A stretch of DNA of 64,000 nucleotides from Polyangiaceae bacterium. Its GTDB lineage: Bacteria > Myxococcota_A > Polyangia > Polyangiales > Polyangiaceae. The number at the start of each line of letters is the position of its first letter. The first letter of the stretch is position 1. Location of the stretch: contig JAICUB010000020.1 of NCBI GenBank assembly GCA_025936045.1, positions 52,409 through 116,408 on the forward strand, in the 5' to 3' direction. A program made the position numbers and the translations under genes. Shown piece by piece: positions 43,647-52,523 of the stretch. Under the pieces are notes generated by a model. The model made no database searches. It was not told the DNA's origin and worked only from the letters and a program-made list of their open reading frames with translations.

Positions 43647-46166
43647 ATGGCGCGCATCGTCACCGCCGAGAATCGCAGCGTCGAGCCGCTCGACCAGGGT
43701 TGGGAAGCGGTAGAGGTCGCGGCGGGTGAGGACGCGCCTGCGTCGCCGGCAGAGTTGCTCGCAGGAGATCGGCCGTATTTTCCGGCCCAGGTGCCCGGGA
43801 CGGTCGCGGGCGCGCTCGCCGCGCTCGGACGCTGGGGGCTCGACACGCCGAAGAATTTCGACGCCTCCGAATGGTGGTACCGCCGCCGCTTCACGAGCTC
43901 ACGGGCGAGCGAGGACGAGACGGTGCTGCTCCATCTCGACGGCCTCGCGACCCTCGCCGACGTCTGGCTCAACGGAGAGCTCGTACTCCAGAGTGACAAC
44001 ATGTTTCGGCGTCACGCGCTCGACGTGACCGCGCGTTTGCGCGCCGAGAACGAGCTCTACGTGCGTTTTCGCGCGTTCGAGCGCGCGCTCGCCGAGCGTC
44101 GCCCGCGCCCGCGCTTTCGCACTCGACTGGTCGAACGGCAGCAGCTGCGCTGGTTTCGCACGACGCTGCTCGGTCGTATTCCCGGCTGGACGCCGCCCGT
44201 GGTGCCCGTCGGGCCGTATCGCGCCGTACGTCTCGAGCGCTGGCGCGGTCCGCGCGTGACAGCGGCGCGTGTACGCAGCGAGCTCGCGGGCACGACCGGG
44301 CGCGTTTCGATCGAGGTCGCGTGCCGCTCGCGCGGCGAAGCACCGCGTCACGCCACGGCCAGCGTCGGTGCGGTCCGCGCCGAGCTCGACCGCACGGTAG
44401 AACCCGACGGAACGATCGCGTTCCGCAAAGAAATCACGCTCGAATCGCCGGAGCTCTGGTGGCCCCACACGCACGGTAAGCAGGCGCGTTACCCGGTCGC
44501 GGTCGCGCTCGAGGGCGCGGGCGAACTCGGTCTCGGCACGGTCGCGTTTCGCTCGATCGAAGCGCGAACCGACGGCGGCGCCTTCGACGTTCGGGTGAAC
44601 GGCACCGAGGTGTTTTGTCGCGGAGCGTGCTGGACGACGGAGAACATCGTGACGCTCGGCGGAGAAGAGGCGCCGCTTCGGACGCTCGAGCTCTGCCGTT
44701 CCGCGGGGCTGAACATGCTGCGCGTGGGCGGAACGATGACCTACGAGAACGACGCGTTTTACGAGCTCTGCGACGAGCTCGGCATCCTCGTCTGGCAAGA
44801 TTTCATGTTCGCGAACCTCGACTACCCCGGTCAGGACGCGAGCTTCGTCACGAGCGTGAGCGCCGAGGCGGAGGATTTCCTCGAGCGCACGGAGAGCCGC
44901 GCTTGCCTCGCCGTTTATTGCGGCAACAGCGAGATCGAACAGCAGGCGTCGATGTTGGGGCTCGGGCGCGAGCTTTGGACGCAGCCGCTCTTCACCGAGT
45001 TGTTACCCACGCTCGTCGCGGCGAATCGCGCGGCGGCGATCTACGTCCCGTCGAGTCCGACGGGCGGTGCCCTGCCGTTTCAGTTGGATGCCGGCGTGTC
45101 GCACTACTACGGCGTGGGCGCGTACCAGCGGCCGCTCGAGGACGCACGCCGCGCGGGCGTGCGCTTCACGAGCGAATGTCTCGCCTTCGCGAACGTGCCG
45201 GAGGACGCGCCGCTCGAAGAGCTCTTGGCCGAAGGCCAGGCCCCGTTTCACCACCCCCGCTGGAAGGCCCGCGTCCCGCGCGACAGCGGGCCGGGTTGGG
45301 ACTTCGACGACGTTCGTGACCACTACACGCGCCTTCTCTTCGACGTCGATCCGGCCTCCGTCCGTTACTCGGACATGGCTCGCGCGCTCCTGCTCGCGCG
45401 AGCGACGAGCGGTGAGGTCATGGCGCGGACGCTTACCGAATGGCGGCGGAGCGGCTCGAGCTGTCGTGGCGCGCTGCTCTGGTTTTTGAAGGACCTGTGG
45501 CTCGGAGCGGGCTGGGGGATCATCGACGCGACGGGTCGTCCGAAAGCAGCTTACTACGCCGTCAAGCGCGCCCTACGGCCGCTCGGCATCGGAGTGGTCG
45601 ACGAAGGCTTGAACGGGCTCGGCGTGCACCTCTTCAACGAAGGAAACACGGCCCGCGAAGTGAGCGTCGGTATACGGCTCCTGCGCGACGGCAACGTGAC
45701 GGTGGCCGAAGCCGAAAGGCGCGCCGTGACGCTCGCTCCCCACTCGACGAGCGAGCTCAGGAGCGCAGAGCTCCTCGAGCATTTCCTGGACGTGACCTTC
45801 GCCTATCGCTTCGGTCCGTCGGCGCACGACGTGACGTGGCTCACGCTGCGGGACGGCGCGAGCGGCGAGCTCCTCGGGGAGACATTTCACTTTCCGACCG
45901 GGTTTGCGCGCTTCGACCACGATCCGGGCCTCGTCGCGCGCGCCGTCACCGAACCCGACGGCACGCCCGCCGTCGAGCTCGAAGCCAAGCGCTTCGCGGC
46001 GTTCGTCTGCTTCGATATTGGTCGCTTCGTCCCGGAAGACGCCTACTTCCATTTGGCCCCGGGCGTCACGCGGCGCGTTCGCGTGTCCTCCGTCGGCCCG
46101 TCCGGGCGTCTCCAAGGGGCGGTACGGAGCTTCGGGCAGCGCGCGAGCGTACGGATTCAAAGCTGA
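43647..46166 (+). CDS. Glycoside hydrolase family 2 (beta-mannosidase-like)
   Basis: An 839-aa GH2 protein with no signal peptide. N-terminal sugar-binding sandwich: VPGTVAGALAALGRWG, SEWWYRRRF, LHLDGLATLADVWLNGE, DNMFRRHALDVT. TIM-barrel region: NMLRVGGTMTYENDAFYELCDELGILVWQDFMFA (cited in part). The acid/base Glu429 lies in YCGNSEIEQ, where most beta-mannosidases have GNNE, and the nucleophile Glu510 lies in FTSECLAF, so both catalytic residues are present. It closes the amino acid:carrier cassette, 12 bp after the DUF1839 gene. It could trim or transfer a mannose-type sugar on a cytoplasmic intermediate. Whether it cleaves or has been recruited for another reaction is unknown. ATG 43647. 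Confidence 0.85.
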   Translation: MARIVTAENRSVEPLDQGWEAVEVAAGEDAPASPAELLAGDRPYFPAQVPGTVAGALAALGRWGLDTPKNFDASEWWYRRRFTSSRASEDETVLLHLDGLATLADVWLNGELVLQSDNMFRRHALDVTARLRAENELYVRFRAFERALAERRPRPRFRTRLVERQQLRWFRTTLLGRIPGWTPPVVPVGPYRAVRLERWRGPRVTAARVRSELAGTTGRVSIEVACRSRGEAPRHATASVGAVRAELDRTVEPDGTIAFRKEITLESPELWWPHTHGKQARYPVAVALEGAGELGLGTVAFRSIEARTDGGAFDVRVNGTEVFCRGACWTTENIVTLGGEEAPLRTLELCRSAGLNMLRVGGTMTYENDAFYELCDELGILVWQDFMFANLDYPGQDASFVTSVSAEAEDFLERTESRACLAVYCGNSEIEQQASMLGLGRELWTQPLFTELLPTLVAANRAAAIYVPSSPTGGALPFQLDAGVSHYYGVGAYQRPLEDARRAGVRFTSECLAFANVPEDAPLEELLAEGQAPFHHPRWKARVPRDSGPGWDFDDVRDHYTRLLFDVDPASVRYSDMARALLLARATSGEVMARTLTEWRRSGSSCRGALLWFLKDLWLGAGWGIIDATGRPKAAYYAVKRALRPLGIGVVDEGLNGLGVHLFNEGNTAREVSVGIRLLRDGNVTVAEAERRAVTLAPHSTSELRSAELLEHFLDVTFAYRFGPSAHDVTWLTLRDGASGELLGETFHFPTGFARFDHDPGLVARAVTEPDGTPAVELEAKRFAAFVCFDIGRFVPEDAYFHLAPGVTRRVRVSSVGPSGRLQGAVRSFGQRASVRIQS

Positions 46167-46184
46167 GCCTCGGCACGCGAGAGT

Positions 46185-46847
46185 TCACGTCGAGCGTAGG
46201 AATTTCTTGAGTGCACGCAGCACGATGAGCGGTGTCTCGTGGCCGCCGTCGAAGGGAAGGAATTCCACGTTCCAGCCCGCGGCCGTCAGATCGCGCTGCC
46301 ATGCGTCGGCCGCCGCGAAGGATAGGTCCCGGTCGCTCCTGCCGTGACTCACGAACGCCCGCGTCCCTCGGCGCCGGCCGAGCAGCGGATTCCACACGCG
46401 CGAGGCGATACGGCAGCCGGAAAGCTGGACGAGGCCCGCGAGCGGCCGTTCGCAGCGGAGCGCCAGATCGAAGGCCAACATGGCGCCTTGCGAAAACCCG
46501 CCCAGAACGAGCGGCGCGGCGGGATTTTCGGCGACGAGCTCGGTGAGCAGCGCGTCGAGCCGCTCGCGCGCCTCATCGAGACCTTCGGGCTCGAAGTCGC
46601 TGAGGTCGCGCGGACCGTCGGCGTTCGCCCCCGGGCCGGTCGCGCCGTCCGAAGCCAACCATGCCTTACCGCGGAGGCCGCGCGGAGCGAGATCGATGGG
46701 CGCTTCCGGGAACACGAACGTGCCCGCGACGCCCAGCGAGCGCCCGAATGGCGCGAGGTCTTCCGCTACTCCCGCGAACCCATGGAGGAGGACGACGAGA
46801 GGCCCGCCTTTACCTTCTACGTGCCTATTCAAATCCTGGTGCATCAT
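46185..46847 (-). CDS. Phospholipase/carboxylesterase family alpha/beta hydrolase
   Basis: A 220-aa single-domain esterase: VVLLHGFAGVAEDLAPFG, nucleophile elbow LGGFSQGAMLAFDLALR, Asp in VSHGRSDRDLS, His in FDGGHETP. This is the lysophospholipase/carboxylesterase layout of EstB/Ypt-like proteins and the length is normal. No signal peptide. Two ATG codons lie at 46847 and 46844. It points away from the fused hydrolase gene (41-bp shared upstream region) and is convergent with the GH2 gene, 18 bp away. A role in removing acyl groups from small intermediates is plausible. Confidence 0.85.
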   Translation of the reverse strand: MMHQDLNRHVEGKGGPLVVLLHGFAGVAEDLAPFGRSLGVAGTFVFPEAPIDLAPRGLRGKAWLASDGATGPGANADGPRDLSDFEPEGLDEARERLDALLTELVAENPAAPLVLGGFSQGAMLAFDLALRCERPLAGLVQLSGCRIASRVWNPLLGRRRGTRAFVSHGRSDRDLSFAAADAWQRDLTAAGWNVEFLPFDGGHETPLIVLRALKKFLRST

Positions 46848-46888
46848 GCAGTCCCGAGGTAGCTATAAGTCTTCGAGACTCACTTGCC

Positions 46889-48730
46889 ATGGTTGTGCGT
46901 CCAATGAGCTCCGACGGGCCAGCCTCGCAGCAGGCGCCTGAACCCGAGCCGCGGCCGGGACTCGCTGCAGCGCGCCCTTTTTGGTTCGGCTCGCGTGAGA
47001 CGCCATTGTTCGGCTGGTATCACGCTGCCGGGGGCTCGCGGCCGCGCGCGGCCGTCGTGCTCTGCAATGCGTTCGGTCATGAAGAGATGGCCGTTCATCG
47101 CGGCTACCTTCACCTCGCGCGGCGTCTCGCGCGAGCCGGCTATGCGGTGCTCCGCTTCGACTACGAGGGCACGGGCGACTCGGGTGGGGATCCGCACGCC
47201 GACAAGCGGGTAGAGGCGTGGCTTGCCAGCATCGACGCGGCGCGCGCGCGACTCCTCGAGCTCAGCGACGCTCCTCGAGTCGTGCTTTTCGGCACGCGGC
47301 TCGGCGCGATTCTCGCGCTCGCCAACGCGAGTCGGAGGCCCGTCGACGGCCTCATCCTATTCGGGCCGCCCGCGTCCGGCCGCACCTGGGTTCGCGAAAT
47401 GCGGGCACTGCACGCCGCGCGCGAGCAAGCGTTGCCGGTCTCGCCGCCCGAACCGGAAGCCGCCGTCGCCGGCTTTCCGTTGTCCGAGGCCGTACGGAAC
47501 GAGCTCAGCGCGCTCGATTGGCGAGCGGCCGGCGCCGCACCGGCTCGCGCGGCCCTCGTCATCGGCCGTGATGATTTGCGCGGCCCGGAGGAGAAGCTCA
47601 CCGCCGAGCTGAAGGAGCGCGGGGTCGACGTCACGTCGAGCTCGGTCGGCGGCTTCGCGGCCTTTGCGCAGGACGATCCGCTGAAGTCCGTCGCTCCGGA
47701 GCTCGTGTTCGACGAGATCATACGCTGGCTCGGTGAGCACACCGAGCCGGTTTCGGTGCCGGCGCCGGCCTCGGTCGGGCCCGTGTCGGTGCGCGCGCCG
47801 TTGACCGACGCGGCGGCGGAGTTCTCGGACGTCCGCGAGGAAGCATTTCACGTCGACGAGGTATTCGGGATTCTAACGGAGCCCGTCGCTCCGGACGCAC
47901 GTGCGCGCACGGTGGTCCTGCTGCTCAATATCGGAGCCAATCACCACGTCGGCAGCAACGCGATGTACGTGGCCCTGGCGCGCCAGCTCGCGTCGCGCGG
48001 CTTTCGCGTCGCGCGTCTAGATTTCTCCGGCCTCGGCGACAGCGCACGTCCCGTCGGCGGTCGAGAGAACGACATCTACGCGCCGCGGTTCTTCGCGGAG
48101 GTTCGTGCCGCGCTCGACTTTCTCTTCGCTCGTGGCGTCGAACGCGCGGTGCTCGGAGGGCTCTGCTCGGGGGCGTACGTCGCGTATCATACGGCGACGG
48201 CCGATCCGCGGGTTGCGGGGTTGATCATGATCAACCCGCTCACGTTCCATTGGAACGAAGGAGACTCGGTCGAGGTACGAAGCCGTCAAGGCTTCAAGTC
48301 CTCTCATTTCTACAAGCAAGCGCTTTGGCAGCCGAAGACGTGGGCGCGCATCGCGCGCGGACAGACGAACCTCAAGGGCATCGCCAACGAGCTCGCGATG
48401 CGGGCCAAGCGCCGTGCTCACCGTGAGTCACGCGCCATCCTCGCCCGTCTCTCGGGCTCCACGGCCGAAACGACCGACGTGGAGCGTGGCTTTCGCGCGC
48501 TGTGTGCGCGCGGCGCCCAGTGCCTTCTGCTCTTCGGCGCTCACGACGGCGGCGTGGATCTGATCGAGGAACACCTCGGCGCGGGCGCCTCGCGCATGCG
48601 TAAGCTCGCGGGTTTTCGTATGGAAATCATCGAGGGGCCGGACCACACGTTCACGCCGCTCTGGACTCGACGGCTGCTGTTCCGGCGCATCGAGGAGTAC
48701 ATGCTGCAGAACTTCGGCGGCAAGGCATGA
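46889..48730 (+). CDS. Fused double alpha/beta hydrolase (hydrolase-2/hydrolase-1 type)
   Basis: A 613-aa protein with two alpha/beta hydrolase units. Unit one (about 28-285) has VVLCNAFGHEEMAVHRGY and FDYEGTGDSGG, but its elbow is GTRLG (135-139), with Arg137 where the nucleophile should be. Unit two (about 315-610) has LDFSGLGDSARP, elbow GLCSG (424-428) with Cys426 as nucleophile, Asp553 (AHDGG) and His586 (PDHTFTP). The two resemble, in order, the exosortase-associated hydrolase 2 and hydrolase 1 families, usually separate genes; no exosortase gene is seen here. ATG 46889 follows a divergent esterase gene. The stop overlaps the GNAT start by 4 bp. Likely an acyl or aminoacyl transfer or release enzyme. 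Confidence 0.75.
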   Translation: MVVRPMSSDGPASQQAPEPEPRPGLAAARPFWFGSRETPLFGWYHAAGGSRPRAAVVLCNAFGHEEMAVHRGYLHLARRLARAGYAVLRFDYEGTGDSGGDPHADKRVEAWLASIDAARARLLELSDAPRVVLFGTRLGAILALANASRRPVDGLILFGPPASGRTWVREMRALHAAREQALPVSPPEPEAAVAGFPLSEAVRNELSALDWRAAGAAPARAALVIGRDDLRGPEEKLTAELKERGVDVTSSSVGGFAAFAQDDPLKSVAPELVFDEIIRWLGEHTEPVSVPAPASVGPVSVRAPLTDAAAEFSDVREEAFHVDEVFGILTEPVAPDARARTVVLLLNIGANHHVGSNAMYVALARQLASRGFRVARLDFSGLGDSARPVGGRENDIYAPRFFAEVRAALDFLFARGVERAVLGGLCSGAYVAYHTATADPRVAGLIMINPLTFHWNEGDSVEVRSRQGFKSSHFYKQALWQPKTWARIARGQTNLKGIANELAMRAKRRAHRESRAILARLSGSTAETTDVERGFRALCARGAQCLLLFGAHDGGVDLIEEHLGAGASRMRKLAGFRMEIIEGPDHTFTPLWTRRLLFRRIEEYMLQNFGGKA

Positions 48731-49137
48731 CGATCGACTATCGCGCGGGCAAGGACGGCCTCGAGCTCGACGACGTGATCGAGGTCTTTCGAGCCTCGAC
48801 GCTGGGCGTGCGCCGCCCCGTAGACGATCGCGAGCGAATGCAGGCGATGCTCGAGCACGCAAACCTCGTCGTCACGGCGTGGGACGGGCAGCGGCTGGTC
48901 GGGATCGCCCGTAGCTTGAGCGATTTTGCGTTCTGCACCTATCTATCGGACCTCGCCGTGCACCTCGATTACCAGCGACGGGGCATCGGCAAGGAGCTCA
49001 TGCGGCGCACGCAGGCTGCGGGCGGCCGTGCGACCCTATTTCTTTTCGCTGCGCCCGCGGCGGTCGACTACTACCCGCACGTCGGCTTGAGCTCGGGCAG
49101 CGGCTGGCTGCTCACGGAAAACCAACGCATCCACTGA
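48727..49137 (+). CDS. GNAT family N-acetyltransferase
   Basis: A 136-aa GNAT: YLSDLAVHLDYQRRGIGKELMRRTQ carries the acetyl-CoA pyrophosphate loop (QRRGIG), followed by a C-terminal region VDYYPHVGLSSGSGW. The ATG overlaps the fused hydrolase stop by 4 bp, so the two are translationally coupled. It probably acylates an amino group on a small molecule or sugar; in this context an amino sugar is attractive, but the substrate cannot be told from sequence. Confidence 0.85.
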   Translation: MTIDYRAGKDGLELDDVIEVFRASTLGVRRPVDDRERMQAMLEHANLVVTAWDGQRLVGIARSLSDFAFCTYLSDLAVHLDYQRRGIGKELMRRTQAAGGRATLFLFAAPAAVDYYPHVGLSSGSGWLLTENQRIH

Positions 49138-49217
49138 GCACCCTCGAACGGCGGGCACGACGCTCACTCGTTCGGAGCATCCTCGAGCGCGGCGCGCAAC
49201 GGCCGTCCGGCGCGGAT

Positions 49218-49736
49218 TCACGGCCGCGGGCCGCGCGAGATCGTCGCGAATGCGCCGAGGTAGTGGAGCAGCGGATCGCCCTCGGCACTCACGTTCGCGT
49301 CGAGTACCTCGCCGACGAATACGGTATGCGTGTAGATCTCGCGATCTTCGACGAGCTTACACTGAAGCGTTGCGAGCGCTCGCTTGAGCACCGGAGCGAG
49401 CTCGGGCAGCGAAGCGACGAGCAGCTCCGGATCGAGCGCCTTGTTGCTGCCGCTCCGCCCGGCGACGGCGGCGAGCTCCGCCTCGGCGTTCGAAAGAATG
49501 CTGACGCCGAACGACCCCTCACGGCGGATGGCGTCACGCGCGCGGCTCGTGTGCCCGACGCAGAACAAGACCGACGGCGGAGTCACCGACAGGGCGGTGA
49601 GGGCCGTCGCGGTCATCCCTTCGACGCTGCCCGTCGCCGAGCGGTACGTCACGAGGTGAACCGTATCGGCGCGGCAACGCATGGCGCGCTTGAAAGCATC
49701 CTCGGTTACGCTACCCACGCGAGCAGCTTTTACCAC
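49218..49736 (-). CDS. Flavin reductase family protein
   Basis: A 172-aa FMN-binding split-barrel reductase: FKRAMRCRADTVHLVTYR, GMTATALTALSVTPPSVLFCV (cited in part), SFGVSILS, and the terminal HYLGAFATI typical of the flavin reductase domain in HpaC/SnaC-like enzymes. They pass reduced flavin to a partner monooxygenase; no partner is evident nearby. GTG 49736 is used. It shares no operon with the convergent GNAT. It lies 39 bp downstream of the gmd gene on the same strand and may be co-transcribed with it. Confidence 0.85.
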   Translation of the reverse strand: MVKAARVGSVTEDAFKRAMRCRADTVHLVTYRSATGSVEGMTATALTALSVTPPSVLFCVGHTSRARDAIRREGSFGVSILSNAEAELAAVAGRSGSNKALDPELLVASLPELAPVLKRALATLQCKLVEDREIYTHTVFVGEVLDANVSAEGDPLLHYLGAFATISRGPRP

Positions 49737-49775
49737 CGATTGCGGTTATGCGCACCCGCCCGCGCACGAGCGCGA

Positions 49776-50777
<1,002 letters not shown>

Positions 50778-50895
50778 GTGAAGAGCCGTCGAATCGGCGA
50801 GGGAGCCGCAGCGGGGGCCGGCATCATGCCCCAAAAACCCCCGCTTGCCACGCCCCGGGCGTTCGAGGTCGGCATATGGTACCGCCCTGCGACGA

Positions 50896-51327
50896 ATGGG
50901 AGCCCGCACTACCGCCCGCGAAGCCGCGCTTCAAATGCTCTTCGCCATCGAGGCCAGCGACGGGGAGGTGGAACAAGCCATCGGCGATTTCTGGCGCGAG
51001 CTACCCGGCGACGCGGAGGGTCGACCGTACGCGGACGAGGCGGTACGCGGCGTGCGTTCGGCGCTTTCCGAGCTCGACGCCCGCATCGTTCGTGCGAGCA
51101 AGAATTGGCGGCTCGAGCGCATGACGCGCGTCGATCGCAACCTCTTGCGGCTCGGCGCTTGGGAGCTCGTCACGCGAGCGGACGTGCCGCGCGCGGTCGT
51201 CCTCGACGAGGCGGTCGAGCTCGCGAAGCGCTTCGGCACCGAGGAGAGCGGCGCCTTCGTGAACGGCGTGCTCGATCGCATCGCCGACGATTGCGGTCGT
51301 GCCGACGAACCGCGCGTCGCCAACTAG
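50896..51327 (+). CDS. nusB: Transcription antitermination protein NusB
   Basis: A 143-aa all-helical Nus[68 protein letters not shown]; all match the family. It binds boxA RNA with NusE/S10 and supports rRNA transcription. ATG 50896 is used; an upstream in-frame start would add a non-conserved tail. It is separated from the divergent gmd gene by 118 bp and by 7 bp from the next gene, forming a plus-strand unit with an M17-N-like protein and a PPTase. Confidence 0.95.
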   Translation: MGARTTAREAALQMLFAIEASDGEVEQAIGDFWRELPGDAEGRPYADEAVRGVRSALSELDARIVRASKNWRLERMTRVDRNLLRLGAWELVTRADVPRAVVLDEAVELAKRFGTEESGAFVNGVLDRIADDCGRADEPRVAN

Positions 51328-51334
51328 CCGGGCG

Positions 51335-51853
51335 ATGGACCTCCGCTTCATTCCTCCCAGCCTGCGCAAGCTCGATCGCTCCGGCACCGAGGTGCTCGTC
51401 GCGGCGCTGGTCCCGGGCGAGCGCCCGCCGCGCGGCGTGGCGGGGCTCTGCGACTGGCGCTGGGGCGGTCGACTGTCGCGGCTCGTCGCCGCGGGTTTCG
51501 CGACGGGCGCGCTCGGCGAAGTCCTGCTCATGTCGGGCCGGCCGAAGCTCCCCTTCGACAAGGTGATCTTGTTCGGCGTGGGCGAGCGGCAGGATTTTTC
51601 CGAGCTCGTCTTTCGTTCCGTCGTCGAGCGCATGCTCACGACGCTCGAGGGGCTCCGCGCGCGCACGGCCGTGGTCGAGCTCCCCGGCCGACATTTCGAC
51701 GGGATTTCGCCCGAACGCGCCGCCGACATCTTGCTCGAAATTGCCGGCGCGCGACCCGAGCACGACGTGTGGACCCTGATCGAGTCGACCGAAGCGCAAC
51801 GCACGATCACGCAGCAGACCATCTTGGAGCGCCGGCGCGTGCGCCAGCTCTGA
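51335..51853 (+). CDS. M17 leucyl aminopeptidase N-terminal (macro-like) domain protein
   Basis: A 172-aa protein that resembles only the N-terminal macro-like domain of leucyl aminopeptidases: RGVAGLCDWRWGGRLSRLVAAGF, FDKVILFGVGERQDF, VERMLTTLEGLRARTAVVELPG. There is no catalytic domain with metal-binding residues, so it is not a peptidase by itself. Standalone proteins of this type occur in myxobacteria; the function is not established. ATG 51335, 7 bp after nusB and 16 bp before the PPTase, so an operon is likely. Confidence 0.65.
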   Translation: MDLRFIPPSLRKLDRSGTEVLVAALVPGERPPRGVAGLCDWRWGGRLSRLVAAGFATGALGEVLLMSGRPKLPFDKVILFGVGERQDFSELVFRSVVERMLTTLEGLRARTAVVELPGRHFDGISPERAADILLEIAGARPEHDVWTLIESTEAQRTITQQTILERRRVRQL

Positions 51854-51869
51854 CGGCAGGCGAGCGAGC

Positions 51870-52523
51870 ATGTTCGGCGTGCTCTTCGAGGGCTTGTTCC
51901 CGGCCGGCGTCGCGCTCGCCTGGGAGCGCTCGGACGCGCCGGCCGGCGAGCTCTTTCCCGAGGAGGAGGCGCTCGTCGCGCAGGCGGTGGCCAAACGGCG
52001 CCGCGAGTTCGCGCAAGGTCGCGCGTGCGCCCGCCGTGTGCTCGCGGAGCTCGGGATCCCGCCCGCTCCGCTCCTACCCGGCGAGATGCGCGAGCCGCGC
52101 TGGCCGCAAGGTGTCGTCGGCAGCATCACGCACGACGCCTTGCTCTGCGCGGCCGTAGTGGGCCGTGCCGAAGCGTTCGCGGGTCTCGGCATCGACCTCG
52201 AGCCGGACGAGCCGCTCGAGGCGAACGTCGCGGCCCGCATCTGGTCGGCGGAAGAAGCGGCCGCCGCGCGCGAGAGCGCGGTCGTTCCGTTCGACAGTGC
52301 GGCAAAGCTCGTGTTTTCGGCGAAGGAAGCCGTCTACAAGTGCCAATTCGCGCTGACGCAGACGTTCATCGGCTTCGGCGCCGTCACCTTGCTGCTGGGT
52401 GACGGCACCTTCGACGCGACTCTCACGGCGAGCGTCGGAGCGCTGCCGCTAGGCTACCGCTTCACCGGCTCGTGGCGGCGCGCGGCGGGCGAAATCGTGA
52501 CCGCCGCGTGGTGTTGCCGCTAG
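51870..52523 (+). CDS. 4-prime-phosphopantetheinyl transferase (EntD/Sfp-like)
   Basis: A 217-aa Sfp-type transferase: KRRREFAQGRACARRVLAELG, GVVGSITHDALLCAAVVG, the Mg-binding GIDLEPDEPL, and FSAKEAVYKCQF with the catalytic Glu and Lys. It transfers phosphopantetheine from CoA to the conserved Ser of carrier proteins. It is the only such enzyme in the window and would be the obvious one to activate the NRPS carriers (24249-30278), the ACP (33943-34248) and the amino-acid carrier (40315-40551). ATG 51870. Its stop overlaps by 4 bp the stop of a convergent lipoprotein gene. Confidence 0.92.
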   Translation: MFGVLFEGLFPAGVALAWERSDAPAGELFPEEEALVAQAVAKRRREFAQGRACARRVLAELGIPPAPLLPGEMREPRWPQGVVGSITHDALLCAAVVGRAEAFAGLGIDLEPDEPLEANVAARIWSAEEAAAARESAVVPFDSAAKLVFSAKEAVYKCQFALTQTFIGFGAVTLLLGDGTFDATLTASVGALPLGYRFTGSWRRAAGEIVTAAWCCR

